64,000 nucleotides of DNA from Coccinella septempunctata (GCF_907165205.1 NC_058196.1:6924501-6988500); one strand, 5' to 3'; numbered from the stretch's first letter, positions 40,158-51,020 are shown. Numbers and translations are program-made. The notes: a model not told the origin generated them from the letters alone.

Positions 40158-40790
40158 ATGCCCCGAAGTAGAAAATCTGAAATATCTAGTAAACGTCCCA
40201 GAGGAGAAAGGAAACCACGTGCAAAATCGAGTTTCTCTTCGAGTTCTTCATCCTCTGCTTCCTCTAGTAGTGAATCAAGATCAAGTTCCGATAATTACAA
40301 GAAACGTAAGAGTAAGAGTAGAAGGGTACATGAAGGTAGGAGAAATAATTATTCAAATTTGAATAATGTTGGACCCATTCAAGCCATTTCGGTTATACCT
40401 GAATTCGACCATACAACCGATGATATCAATAAGTGGCTTGAAGTTATAGAATTCACATCATCAATCCACAACTTCAACGAGAACACCATTATTTTTCAAG
40501 CAATATCCAAACTAAAAGGCAGAGCTCGTATTTGGTATGAAAATATTATCAGAAATGAGGTAGGTTGGTCAGAATATAGCTGGAAGGAATGGAAAAATTA
40601 GTTAAGTAAGACGTTTGAGACTAAAAGGAACATGCATAAAATTTTACAGAGTTTATTCAACCATAAACCCAAGGATGGTGAGTCTCTTTATGAATTTCAT
40701 TTTAAACATTTGTGTAAGATAGATTGATTTGAAGTTGAATTTCACAGAAAGTGACAAAATTTCACTTATTGTTGGCGCTATGGGGAATGA
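40158..40790 (+). pseudogene. Gypsy gag fragment
   Basis: An Arg/Ser-rich N-terminus (a long Ser run near residue 30) is followed by a retrotransposon gag core: FDHTTDDINKWLEVIEF, ISKLKGRARIWYENI, SWKEWKN. A TAG at 40599-40601 interrupts, and the frame resumes with TFETKRNMHKILQSLF and later FTESDKISLIVGAM. The gag sequence stops at about 40785, where the CR1-like LINE begins, so the LINE inserted into gag or a recombination joined them. I did not find the rest of gag after the LINE. Confidence 0.75.
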
Positions 40791-40818
40791 CAAAAATACA
40801 CAATTACAAAATAGTAAG

Positions 40819-41874
40819 ATGGCGACGAGTGAAGACACAGCGGAGTTACGTATAGAGAGAAATGAGAAAAAAAGCGATCAAAAGTGTGCAAAGTGTGCAA
40901 GAAAAGTGGTTGACTACATTAAGTGTGTCAAATGCAGTGGAATATTTCATCCATCGTGCATCGGGCCGGCAGCAAACCGAAAAGATGCAGTATGTAAACA
41001 TATCACACAAGAAAAAATAACACCAGAACAAATCTTCTCAGACGAAGAAATAAGGGCGCAAAACAAGCTCCTACAGGTGAAAAACGAGTACCTCAAGAGG
41101 TTGCTACAGGAATCCCAGGAAAAGAACAGAGTTCTTATGGAAAATAACCGATTGTTATTAGAAAAGGTTAGTCGCACTGATTTGAAAACTGATAAGGATT
41201 CCTACAGTCATGTTCTTCAAAAAAAAATTGTAAATAGGCAGGAAAATGAAACACCAGAGTTACAAGTAAAACATCATGACACATCTGAACTACGCCTGTC
41301 ATCTGTCAACCAAAATGCCCCGAAACAAAAAAAGGACGTCCTTGACAATGAAAATTCAAGAAAACATAACCCTACTTATGGGATCCGTACACAATTAAAT
41401 AACTATGCAAATGAAAATGCAATAATAAATCAACCCAAATCAAATGATCAAATGAAAAGGATGAAACCAAAACGATTATCTTTTGTCGGTACTGGACAGA
41501 CAACTGCCGATGCTGGAACGGAGGTGAAATTTCAAGGAAGAGATTCACAATCCAAAAAACTCTGGCTTTTCATTTCGAAGGTCAAAAACGGGGTCACGGA
41601 AGAAATAATAAAAAACTACCTCACTGAAAAACTACAACCCACTGAAGGGGAACCTTTAATTGTTCGTAAAATGGAAACTTTACTGAATATCAAAGATAAC
41701 GAATGTTTCCAAATAGGAGTAGATTTTAAACATAAGGAGGCCATATATGACACCAAATTCTGGCCTGTTGGCGTTGCATTTGCTCGTTTCAGGTTCGGTG
41801 CCGGAAGAACTTATACTGAATCAACTAAAAATCCAAATTTTCAATCGGTAGCCACAACAGAGCCACCAATATGA
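40819..41874 (+). CDS. CR1-like LINE-A ORF1 (PHD-finger, coiled coil)
   Basis: 351 aa from ATG 40819 (MATSEDTAEL). The apparent frame is open further upstream only because it fuses by chance with Gypsy gag. A PHD-type zinc finger is visible: C23-x2-C26, C36-x2-C39, H44-x2-C47. It is followed by a coiled coil (about residues 75-120, LQVKNEYLKRLLQESQEKN), a charged linker and a C-terminal ~85-residue folded domain (LWLFISKVKNGVTEEIIKNYL). This last domain resembles the RNA-binding module of CR1-type ORF1 proteins. It overlaps ORF2 by ATGA at 41871. Intact here. Confidence 0.8.
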   Translation: MATSEDTAELRIERNEKKSDQKCAKCARKVVDYIKCVKCSGIFHPSCIGPAANRKDAVCKHITQEKITPEQIFSDEEIRAQNKLLQVKNEYLKRLLQESQEKNRVLMENNRLLLEKVSRTDLKTDKDSYSHVLQKKIVNRQENETPELQVKHHDTSELRLSSVNQNAPKQKKDVLDNENSRKHNPTYGIRTQLNNYANENAIINQPKSNDQMKRMKPKRLSFVGTGQTTADAGTEVKFQGRDSQSKKLWLFISKVKNGVTEEIIKNYLTEKLQPTEGEPLIVRKMETLLNIKDNECFQIGVDFKHKEAIYDTKFWPVGVAFARFRFGAGRTYTESTKNPNFQSVATTEPPI

Positions 41875-42225
41875 TTCTATCTGATATAACACTACTCAAC
41901 CTTAACATTCAATGCCTGAGAAATAAAGTTAGTATATTCAATAACATAATTAATGAGATTCAACCAGATATAGCGTGCCTAACTGAACACTGGTACAGTG
42001 AGAATGAGAGTGCTATTTTTCCTAATATTATGGTTGATAATTATATAATAGTGGATTTTTTCAGTCGAGCTAAGTACAGGGGTGGAGGTGCATTGATATT
42101 TATCAAAGATTCGTTATCTTACAGAGCCATAGGGGAACTCAATAACTTCAAAGAAGAGATTATTACTGAAATTGCTGGAATTGAAATACCTGAAGAAAAT
42201 TTGTTAGTATTATGTGTATATATAT
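41871..42225 (+). pseudogene. LINE-A ORF2, endonuclease N-terminal part
   Basis: The frame starts LNLNIQCLRNKVS and contains CLTEHWYSE and YRGGGALIFIKD, the first half of an AP-type endonuclease (catalytic Glu in TEHW). It ends after LLVLCVYI at 42225, exactly where the repeat-A block begins; the remainder of ORF2 resumes at about 48,155. Confidence 0.85.
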
Positions 42226-42685
42226 AATGAAGTTCCTATTTAAAATGAATTGAGACTCAATTGCGTTTCTCTGCAAAAATAGAGGGTATCTTTATTAACA
42301 ATAACAAAACTCACAATATAACAAACCTGCAAAAATAGAGGGAAACAACATTTAAAGCCTCTAATTCAACCTTCTTCAATATAATTGAATTGAACTGAAA
42401 CTATTTTTTATGACAATTCGAAAAAACTTCAAAATTTATTATAAAGTGTCAGTTCGGCCATTCCAGGTAACGCGAATATAATATTTAAGAAAAGCAATGA
42501 ATAGAGACTCAATTGCGTTTCTCTGAAACAATAGAGGGAATCTTTATTAACAATATCAAAACTCACAATATAACAAACCTGAAACAATAGAGGGAAACAA
42601 CATTTAAAGCCTCTAATTCAATCTTCTGAAACTATTTATTATGACGCTTCGAAAAACTTCAAAATTTATTTTAAAGTGTCAGTTC
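42226..42685 (+). repeat. Repeat family A, units 1 and 2 (left part)
   Basis: Unit 1 (about 42229-42475) runs from GAAGTTCCTATTTAAAATG to GTAACGCGAATATAATATTT and AAGAAAAGC. Unit 2 (from about 42499) is a variant beginning at GAGACTCAATTGCGTTTCTC with AACAATAGAGGG in place of AAAAATAGAGGG. It is cut at 42685 by the Copia insertion and continues at 46045. Units carry an internal 15-bp repeat. No coding capacity; superfamily not identified. Confidence 0.75.
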
Positions 42686-42892
42686 TGTTGTTTATTATAT
42701 TTAATAATACACTTGCAGAGTTTATAATCGTTTATTCGAAAGGAAATAAGAAACAGCAAACTGTGAACACAACGACGAGTTAGACTGAACTGAACTGCTG
42801 ACAGAATGAGGAGCACAGATACATAAATCTGAAGTAGCATGCTGCGCATGTCACGCATAGAATAGTTGAGCTTTCGGTGTACATTTACAACA
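42686..42892 (-). repeat. Copia 3' LTR
   Basis: 207 bp, near identical to 45838-46044. Confidence 0.95.
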
Positions 42893-43041
42893 CCCCCACT
42901 CAACGAAAGTTCACATCTTCGCTACTAACATGAGTACTTAAGCCTAAATAACCTAGGAACTTAGTATTTTTTACATTTTGCAATGGCTTAGTTAGTATAT
43001 CAGCCACCATTTCTTCAGTGGACAAATATTTCAAACTGATT

Positions 43042-43503
43042 TTATTTTCCAAAACTGCATCTCTCAAAAAATGGTACCTGATATCTATGTGCTTCGATCA
43101 TATTAAACTTAATCAACAGATCATTTATATATTGCTCCTGATCAATAGTTATGCTACTTTTATCTCGATTGATTCTCAAGCCCAAGCAGTGTTTGGCTTC
43201 TCCAAGATTTTCTATTTTAAATTTAGAGCTTAAATGACTTTCCAAAAATTTTGTCTCTTTCGTGTCGGCCGAAAAAACAAAAAAATCATCAACATAAAGA
43301 GCAACAATCGATAGTTTGCCTTGATTATTTTTAACGTACAAACACGGCTCAAACTTAGATTTTCTATAGCCTATATCTGATAACACTTCATCAACTCTTT
43401 CATTCCATGCACGACTTGACTGCTTCAAGCCGTACACAGCCTTTTTTAACTTGAAAACTTTGTTTTTGCTTTGATCAGAAACAAAGCCTTCGGGTTGATG
43501 CAT
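43042..43503 (-). pseudogene. Copia RT C-terminal part
   Basis: It starts MHQPEGFVSD and includes KLKKAVYGLKQSSRAWNERV, the catalytic LYVDDFFVF (YVDD) and HCLGLRINRD, all standard Copia RT motifs. It ends by frame loss after KFNMIEAHRYQVPF. The sequence before MHQPEGF is not the normal RT N-terminus but an acidic linker (about 43510-43700), so the first half of RT is deleted. RNase H is absent. Confidence 0.88.
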
Positions 43504-43727
43504 AAAAACATTTTACAACAACCTGTGTCGTGTTTGGTGGACTATTTTGAATATCTGGAACGTAGTCATTATCTGAAAACTCATTATTGATTAATTCATC
43601 AGAACTTAAAGACAATGGTTCACTTTCATCCCCCACTGAATCCAGATCTTCCTCTGGATTTTCAGTAAGAGATACTACAGGTGGTTTTTCAAAAATCGTC
43701 ACATCACGACTTGTGATAACATCGTTA

Positions 43728-45749
43728 TCACGACTTGTGATAACCCACTAGAATATGTTTTGTTGATTTTTGATCCCACTTCTTTCTGTTGGCCTTTGGC
43801 ACATGCACCATGACTGTACTTCCATATACACGAAGGTGACTGACATCGGGTTTTCTACCAGTCCACATTTCGTATGGTGTCTTCTCTGTCTTCGAGCATG
43901 CTGAACGATTCCTCAAATAACACGCTGTTTTGCAAGCTTCGGCCCATAAAGTCTTACTCAGTCCTTTCTCAAACAGTAAGCACCTTGCCTTCTCGACCAG
44001 TGTTCGATTTATTCGTTCAGCCATTCCGTTTTGCTGAGGTGTGTGGCTGTTCGATGTTTGGTTTATAATTCCAGCTTTCTTTAAAAACATGTTGAATTCT
44101 TGATTGCAAAACTCTCCTCCATTATCACTAGTCAGAACTTTAATTTTAGTGTCAAGTTGATTCTCAGCTAGGTTTTTAAATTCTAAGAATTTATAATATG
44201 CTTCATCTTTGGTTTTTAAGAAGAATACAAAACACATACGGCTGTAATCGTCAGTGAAAGTGATGAAATATTTAGCTCCACCTAATGATGTGACTTCCAT
44301 TGGACCGCATATGTCACTGTGGATTATTTCCAGAAGTTTTTCTGCTCGACTGCCTTCTTTTGGAAATGGTAAACGAGCTTGTTTACCCTTGCAGCATACC
44401 TCGCAATTTCCAATGTTTTTTTCTTGGTACACAAGGCCATCTACCATCTTCGATGTTTTCTTCAAATATAAATCGTTGATGTGGTCCAAACGTTGATGCC
44501 AAGTATTCTTGCTAACTGCTTGATAGCACACTGGCTTCTCTTCATGCACGTTCAATTTGTACACATTGTTGCACAAGCTAGCAGTTGCCACTAAAATATT
44601 ATGGCGATTGTAAATGTCACAACCATTTTCACTGAATGATACCTTATTTCCATTTTTGATTAGCTGACAAACAGAAAGTAAATTTGTTGTCAATCCTGGA
44701 ACATATTGAACATTTTCTAAAATTATGCGATGGTTTTTGTCAGTTACTGTTCTGATCTCGATATCACCTGCACAGTCAACCTCAATTGTGGATTTGTTCG
44801 CAACAACTATCTCTGATAAATCAGGATTTCTTGTGTTCATTAACCATTGTTTAGATGCTGTTAAGTGAACACTGGCTCCACTATCCACGTACCAATCTAT
44901 CTCTTTGAAATTACCGGTTGTGAATACAGCACTAAAACCTCCTTCAGATCCAGATTTGTTTGGACATTTAGACATATAATGTCCGCTTTTTTTGCACTTG
45001 AAACAAATAATATTATTAAGGTCCTTTTTGTTTTGACTTGCCTGTCGGTTTGAATTTGACGTTTTATCGGTTGCACTGGTTGCAGAATTCTCTCTTGCTT
45101 TGCTAGCGCCATCTTTCCATGGTTTTCTGTAACGTGATCTGGTGTTCCTGTTCGCTGCGAACGCACCATTCTTGCCACTGTTACCTCCATCCATCTGCAT
45201 GTCTAGTAATCTGGTTTTGATTGAATCTGTGGTAATTGCTAATCCCGAATGTTCCACGGCCATTATCATCGGACTATACTTTTCAGGAAGACCTGCTAGC
45301 AATAAGGAACCAATCCACTCTTCATCGATTTTAAAACCTGTTCGTCGTAGTTTTTGAGAAGTCTCGATGATCTGATTAATGTAAGATTCCATGCTATTAT
45401 GGTTTTCAAGCCTGGCCGATATCAATGTCCGTAAAAGCCCAATTTTTCGCATGAAGCCACTGTCATCATATAAGTTTCTGAGACTGGTCCATAATTCTTG
45501 AGCACTGTTGGAGTCCTTCACGTGTGGAAACAAAGAAGGGTCAATTGTCAATACCAACTTTGCTTTGGCTTTAGCAATTGTGGGAGGATCCGTTTCGCTA
45601 CCGTCGATGCATTTACTTAGTCCCTCAAGCACAAACACATTCTCGACTGCGAAAGCCCATTCGTCGTAATTCTCACGTCCTAAAAGCTTGGGGATGCTCA
45701 TCAAGTAATTGGCGGCCATTTTGCTTTTGTGAGAAAACACGTGTATCAC
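43728..45749 (-). CDS. Copia gag-protease-integrase polyprotein (truncated)
   Basis: A 673-aa frame, with the real start probably at Met11 (MAANYLMSIPKLLG). Order: Copia gag core (YDEWAFAVENVF, LWTSLRNLYDD), CCHC zinc knuckle CFKCKKSGHYMSKC near residue 250, aspartic protease WYVDSGASVH near 290, and GAG-pre-integrase (WHQRLDHIND, GNCEVCCKGKQ). The integrase core follows with HSDICGP, LTSDNGGEF and MAERINRTLVEKAR (D, D, E). It stops at HILVGYHKS, just after integrase. The frame is intact over this length, in keeping with the nearly identical LTRs, so the insertion is young although internally deleted. Confidence 0.93.
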   Translation of the reverse strand: MIHVFSHKSKMAANYLMSIPKLLGRENYDEWAFAVENVFVLEGLSKCIDGSETDPPTIAKAKAKLVLTIDPSLFPHVKDSNSAQELWTSLRNLYDDSGFMRKIGLLRTLISARLENHNSMESYINQIIETSQKLRRTGFKIDEEWIGSLLLAGLPEKYSPMIMAVEHSGLAITTDSIKTRLLDMQMDGGNSGKNGAFAANRNTRSRYRKPWKDGASKARENSATSATDKTSNSNRQASQNKKDLNNIICFKCKKSGHYMSKCPNKSGSEGGFSAVFTTGNFKEIDWYVDSGASVHLTASKQWLMNTRNPDLSEIVVANKSTIEVDCAGDIEIRTVTDKNHRIILENVQYVPGLTTNLLSVCQLIKNGNKVSFSENGCDIYNRHNILVATASLCNNVYKLNVHEEKPVCYQAVSKNTWHQRLDHINDLYLKKTSKMVDGLVYQEKNIGNCEVCCKGKQARLPFPKEGSRAEKLLEIIHSDICGPMEVTSLGGAKYFITFTDDYSRMCFVFFLKTKDEAYYKFLEFKNLAENQLDTKIKVLTSDNGGEFCNQEFNMFLKKAGIINQTSNSHTPQQNGMAERINRTLVEKARCLLFEKGLSKTLWAEACKTACYLRNRSACSKTEKTPYEMWTGRKPDVSHLRVYGSTVMVHVPKANRKKWDQKSTKHILVGYHKS

Positions 45750-45823
45750 TGTATAAAACGACTTTTTCTTAACTATCCCGAACTGAATAACTTTAAACTA
45801 GGTACCCGCGCGGTGTAAGCGAT

Positions 45824-45837
45824 CTGGGCCCATAACC
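45824..45837 (-). other. Copia primer-binding site, internal initiator tRNA-Met type
   Basis: GGTTATGGGCCCAG (minus strand) directly abuts the 5' LTR. It is complementary to the anticodon-stem region (CTGGGCCCATAACC) of eukaryotic initiator tRNA-Met, as in Drosophila copia, which primes from a cleaved half-tRNA. Confidence 0.85.
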
Positions 45838-46044
45838 TGTTGTTTATTATATTTAATAATACACTTGCAGAGTTTATAATCGTTTATTCGAAAGGAAATA
45901 AGAAACAGTAAACTGTGAACACAACGACGAGTTAGACTGAACTGAACTGCTGACAGAATGAGGAGCACAGATACATAAATCTGAAGTAGCATGCTGCGCA
46001 TGTCACGCATAGAATAGTTGAGCTTTCGGTGTACATTTACAACA
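45838..46044 (-). repeat. Copia 5' LTR
   Basis: 207 bp; partner of 42686-42892. Confidence 0.95.
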
Positions 46045-46188
46045 AGTTCGGCCATTTCCGGTAACACGAATATAATATTTAAGAAAAGCTTCACGATTAT
46101 AACGCTTTTCTTTAAAACTAATATGAAGTTCCTATTTAAAATGAATTGAGACTCAATTGCGTTTCTCTGCAAAAATAGAGGGTATCTT
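46045..46188 (+). repeat. Repeat family A, end of unit 2 and start of unit 3
   Basis: It continues GGCCATTTCCGGTAACACG through a terminal AAGAAAAGC...GCTTTTCTT hairpin. A new unit then begins at 46124 (ATGAAGTTCC) and is cut by the hAT insertion at 46189. Confidence 0.75.
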
Positions 46189-47002
46189 CAGTGGCGTAGC
46201 TTGCCTTAGAGGGGCCCTGAATCAAAATGTGTTGAGGGGCCCTAAGGAAGGGTGAAGTAAAAATAAAAGTAGCAAAAAATGTTCGATTAGTATCGAAATG
46301 ATTATATGTACTTATAATTAAAGTTCTAACTCATACTTGGTGCTGGGAGCGAAATAATACACAAACAAATAACATACAAAGAATATAAAATAATATACAA
46401 ACAACATGAAATGATAAACAAACAAATAATAAACAAAAAATACCAAAAATTAAAGATACGCTTTTCTAGCATTTATTTCAGCAAATCTATTTATCAAATC
46501 AGCCATAGCTGATGACGATTTCAGTTTTTTAGGTTGTTCCCCCTTTATTGACAATAACAACATGTCTGACAGCCGTTCCTGTCCCATAGAAGTCCTCAGA
46601 TAATTTTTTATGAATTTTAATCTTGAAAAATCCTTTCAGCGATTGCAGTTGTAACCGGAAGGGTCAAAAATAAAAGGCGTGCAATAAAAATGTCCGGAAA
46701 ACTGGATGCAAGGCTATTGAATTTTATCAGGACTAATTCTAAAAGTTCTTTGATGGCACGAATTTTCTGAATTTCAGATTTTAAGTATTCGTATCTATCT
46801 GAATGATCGATTCGGTGTATTGAACGGGATTTTGAAATGAATGGTTGTCTTAGCAGTTATTCTCAAAAATGCTATTGTAAAACCTGCAAGAGGTTTTGGA
46901 TAACATTTTTAGGAATTTTTTGCTTACAGACATTCGAGGGCCCCTAAAGCCTGGGGGCCCCGTATCACTGATACCGCTGATACCGCGGTAGCTACGCCCC
47001 TG
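46189..47002 (-). mobile_element. hAT element with transposase relic, 8-bp TSD
   Basis: The ends CAGTGGCGTAGC and GCTACGCCCCTG are inverted repeats, flanked by an exact 8-bp duplication GGTATCTT (46181-46188, 47003-47010). On the minus strand around 46500-46660 a frame reads LPVTTAIAER, then after a frame change FSRLKFIKNYLRTSMGQERL and DMLLLSIKGEQ. This is the hAT dimerisation (hATC) region at the transposase C-terminus. It is 814 bp, a dead internally deleted copy. Confidence 0.92.
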
Positions 47003-47400
47003 GGTATCTTTATTAAAAATAACAAAACTCACAATATAACAAACCTGCAAAAATAGAGGGAAACAACATTTAAAGCCTCTAATTCAACCTTCTTCAATAT
47101 AATTGTTAAACTGAAACTATTTATTATGACAATTCGAAAAAACTTCAAAATTTATTATAAAGTGTCAGTTCGGCCATTCCAGGTAACGCGAATATAATAT
47201 TTAAGAAAAGCAATGAATAGAGACTCAATTGCGTTTCTCTGAAACAATAGAGGGAATCTTTATTAACAATATCAAAACTAACAATATAACAAACCTGAAA
47301 CAATAGAGGGAAACAACATTTAAAGCCTCTAATTCAATCTTCGGCCATTCCAGGTAACGCGAATATAATATTTAAGAAAAGCTCTGCGATTTTAATACTT
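47003..47400 (+). repeat. Repeat family A, rest of unit 3 and unit 4
   Basis: Unit 3 resumes after the hAT element and ends near 47213. Unit 4 (AACAATAGAGGG variant) ends near 47402 with the AAGAAAAGC...TACTTTTCTTT hairpin. Confidence 0.75.
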
Positions 47401-47469
47401 TTCTTTACACCTCCCCCCATTAAAGCTTTTCATAAATATTATATTCGCGTTACCTGGAATGGCCGAACT

Positions 47470-48290
47470 AATAAAATAAATTAATTAATTTATTTCTATC
47501 TCTACTCTCCTCTATAAAATCCGCATTGAAATCTCCAGTAATGATCCATCTATATTTTGGATACTCCCCAAGAGATATAATACTATGCAGTACGAGTTCT
47601 AACTAATATAAGAAATCGTCCAAATTTGCTTTCTAAGATCTATATGTAAAGAAAAGCATTAAAGCTTTTCTTAAATATTATATTCGCGTTACCTGGAATG
47701 ACCGAACTGACACTTTATAATAAATTTCGAAGTTTTTTCGAATTGTCATAATAAATAGTTTCAGTTCAATTCAATTATATTGAAGAAGGTTTAATTAGAG
47801 GCTTTAAATGTTGTTTTATAATGAAGTTCCTATTTAAAATGAATTGAGACTCAATTGCGTTTCTCTGCAAAAATAGAGGGTATCTTTATTAACAATAACA
47901 AAACTCACAATATAACAAACCTGCAAAAATAGAGGGAAACAACATTTAAAGCCTCTAATTCAACCTTCTTCAATATAATTGAATTGAACTGAAACTATTT
48001 ATTATGACAATTCGAAAAAACTTCAGAATTTATTATAAAGTGTCAGTTCGGCCATTCCAGGCAACGCGAATATAATATTTAAGAAAAGCTTTAATGCTTT
48101 TCTTTACATATAGATCTCAGAAAGCAAATTTGGATGATTTCTTATATTAGTTAGAACTCGTACTGCATAGTATTATATCTCTTGAGGAGTATCCAAAATA
48201 TAGATGGATCATTACTGGAGATTTCAATACGGATTTTATAGAGGAGAGTAGAGATAGAAATAAATTAATTAATTTATTAAAATGCTACAA
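47470..48290. repeat. Large inverted duplication of repeat A plus LINE-A sequence
   Basis: The left arm (about 47470-47812) is the reverse complement of the right arm (about 47940-48290) with a few differences, and a spacer of about 125 bp lies between. Each arm contains repeat-A sequence joined to the same piece of LINE-A ORF2 (ATGGATCATTACTGGAGATT...). A second inverted repeat-A end lies at 47405-47470. Confidence 0.85.
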
Positions 48291-50568
48291 CTGCCAGCAT
48301 GTTATGAATGAGCCATCAAGAGTCACTGCTACAAGTTCAAGTTGCATTGATAATATTTTCTGCAACTTTGAAATGAAGACATCCTGTACAAGAAATCTTC
48401 ACTTGGGAAATCATTTTGGGCAGATAGTTTCATTTCCATCGGAAAAATTAGAAAAATACAAGGATAACATCTTTTTCACATTATATAGAAATATAACAAC
48501 CTCTGGAATTAATAACATCAGACTGAAATTGAGTTACATAGATTGGAATGATGAACTAGAACCCTTGACAGCAGAGAAGAGCTTCAGATATTTCTTTCAT
48601 TATTTGAAAACTAATTTTGACCTTGAGTTTCCCCAAAGAAAAAGACGTGGATATAACACCAATATATGGAAAAGTACTGATGAAAATGTAATAGAACTCA
48701 AACGTCAATTAGATGTTCTTGATACGATATTTAGGGTAACTCGATTCCATGATGCTTACACGGCTTACAAAAAATTCAAAGAACAACTGAAACATAGCAT
48801 CGAAAAAACAAAAAAACAGAAGAATGAGGGCTTATAAACAAATCTGAAAACAAAACAAAAACTATTTGGAAGGTTATCAAAAATGAAACACGAAGAAAAC
48901 TGAGAACAGATGATGACTGCAAGTTGGACGCTGATACTTTGAACGACTATTTTTCCGCAGTCGGGGACATGATGAATAAAAGTTCAAATATTCCATCTAA
49001 TTACATAGAAGAAGCAGCTAAATTGTTACAACAGAAGCATCATGCGAAAAGTAGACTAACAAGGTTTACCGAAACAACAGAGTTTGAAGTTATAAGTATT
49101 ATCAAGAAGATCAAACACAAGAAAACGACTGACATATATGATATGACAACAATATTTTTGAAAGATATATGTATAGAAATAGCAAATCCTTTAACAATCA
49201 TATTGAATAAATGTCTCAAAATGGGAATCTTCCCGGATACACTGAAGATGGCAAAAGTGTTACCTATCTACAAGAAAGGAGATAAAAGTAACCCAGCAAA
49301 CTACCGTCCAATATCTATCCTGCCAGCCATTTCAAAGGTTTTTGAAGAAATTGTGAAAGAGAGACTCTTAGACTATCTCAATGATAATAGAATCCTCAGC
49401 GAACAGCAACACGGCTATCGAAATTTGAAATCAACAACAACAATGCTTTTGGAACTCATGGAGAACATCATTTCGGCGTTGGATCGGAAATGTGTATCGG
49501 AGATTGTGTCTTGCGATCTGACAAAAGCATTCGACAGTATGAGCCATGAAAAACTCATTGAAAAACTCCGTCTGTATGGCGTGGACGGTACGCCATTACT
49601 AAGTATAATGTCATTCCTTGAGAACAGACAGCAGCAGGTTCAATCGCAAAATAAAAAATCACACATGAAGAGGGTAAATTTTGGAGTTCCTCAGGGGTCA
49701 ATTTTGGGGCCCATATTGTTTATAGTCTTCATGAATGACCTAGAAATAATTGCAGATAATCTCTGCATATTTTTGATAACATTGCTTTTTGCTGATGACA
49801 CCACCTTTTTCCTCAAAGCGTTAAATTTGAAATTTCTACAGCAGTTGAAGGAAGAAGTTTTGATGGAAGCTAGAGATTGGTTCAGATTCAATTCCCTTCC
49901 AATAAATGAGAGTAAAACACAACAACTAATTTTAAAAAGTAATAAAGAAAATACAATCAAATTATTGGGAGTAACCTTGGACGGAGCTCTGTCATGGGAA
50001 CCACATATAGAGACCATGAAGAAAAAAACTAGCAACGGCCATTTATACAATAACAACTGTGAGCAAAGTATCAACTACAGAAGCAGCATTAACAACTTAT
50101 TTCGCCAACTTTCATTCAGTTGCTTCCTATGGAATTCTTCTGTGGGGGACATCTGTACATGTGCAGGATCTGCTGATTTACCAAAAGAGAGCTATTCGGA
50201 AAATCCTTAACCTCAAGCAAACGGATAGCTGTAGAGAGGCTTTTGGAAAATTGAGAGTACTTACCATTCCAGCCATTTATGTATTGGAGTGTGCCACGTA
50301 TATTCACAACAACTTGAATAAATTTCCAACCAATATTACTTATCATTCTATCAACACTAGGAATAGGACAAACTTGTCCATTCCATATCATAGCCGTAAA
50401 TTTTCCCATCAAGGAGTTGACTTTTGGGGTCCGAAAATTTTCAATAAGCTACCAGAGAGATTTAGGGTTTTATCAGAGAAGAAGTTTAAGAAGTCTCTCA
50501 AAGAATTTTTACACTTAAATACATTTTACTCACTGTATGAGTTCATGAGCATGAGAATAATACTGTAA
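48155..50568 (+). pseudogene. LINE-A ORF2, endonuclease end and reverse transcriptase
   Basis: The endonuclease resumes with WIITGDFNTDF and SSSCIDNIFCNF (48155-48837). After frame changes the RT (48924-50210) contains LPIYKKGDKSNPANYRPISI, CDLTKAFDSM (motif A), GVPQGSILGP (motif B) and LLFADDTTFF (motif C). A further frame change near 50030 leads to 50059-50568 with YGILLWGTSV and the C-terminal LKEFLHLNTFYSLYEF. The 3' end of the element is near 50617 (GATGCTGTAAATATA), from comparison with the second copy at 10302-11405. Frameshifts and the internal insertion make it inactive. Confidence 0.9.
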
Positions 50569-50617
50569 TTCCTTTGTTTTGACTAAGCATGTAACTTTCA
50601 TTGATGCTGTAAATATA

Positions 50618-50915
50618 TGTTAGCAAATGTTAATTTTGACCCCCTTTATAAGATAATGATAATGTCCGATGATGAATGTCAAAGGAAGAATAAGAGTATA
50701 GAACCCATGCTCTGTGCACCCTGTGCTTCTATGTAACCTGCTTTCTCGATGCATAGGTCTAAGACAGAATTACCCGACCTTCCTTGCCCAGTGGTACGCT
50801 TTTTACCTGATCCTTTGTTAGAGCACAGCCACATGCGAGATAACCGTCCGCCATTTTTTTACTTTGTAAATAAAAGCTTTCGCCCACGATACAAATTGAG
50901 TTCTTATTTCTTACA
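50618..50915 (+). repeat. Second Gypsy-type LTR (298 bp)
   Basis: It starts TGTTAG right at the LINE-A 3' end and ends CTTACA. It is followed at 50916 by TCAGAAGTGCG, the same primer-binding-type sequence as the first Gypsy. Confidence 0.65.
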
Positions 50916-51020
50916 TCAGAAGTGCGATTAAATTTCTTCTTTCGAAAGAAAAAATTGAGGACCCTATTGTGTGAGTGAAAATCGTTTGGGTTTTGTGAGA
51001 ATCTACAAGAGTAAGCCAAA

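Larger units (their letters stand above)
42686..46044 (-). mobile_element. Copia retrotransposon, internally deleted, 5-bp TSD
   Basis: Two 207-bp LTRs (42686-42892 and 45838-46044; TGTTG...CAACA, one mismatch seen) are flanked by an exact AGTTC duplication (42681-42685, 46045-46049). The PBS is at 45824-45837 and a G-rich polypurine tract (GAGTGGGGG, minus strand) lies next to the 3' LTR. At 3.36 kb it is shorter than a full Copia; the first half of RT and all of RNase H are missing. Confidence 0.95.
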
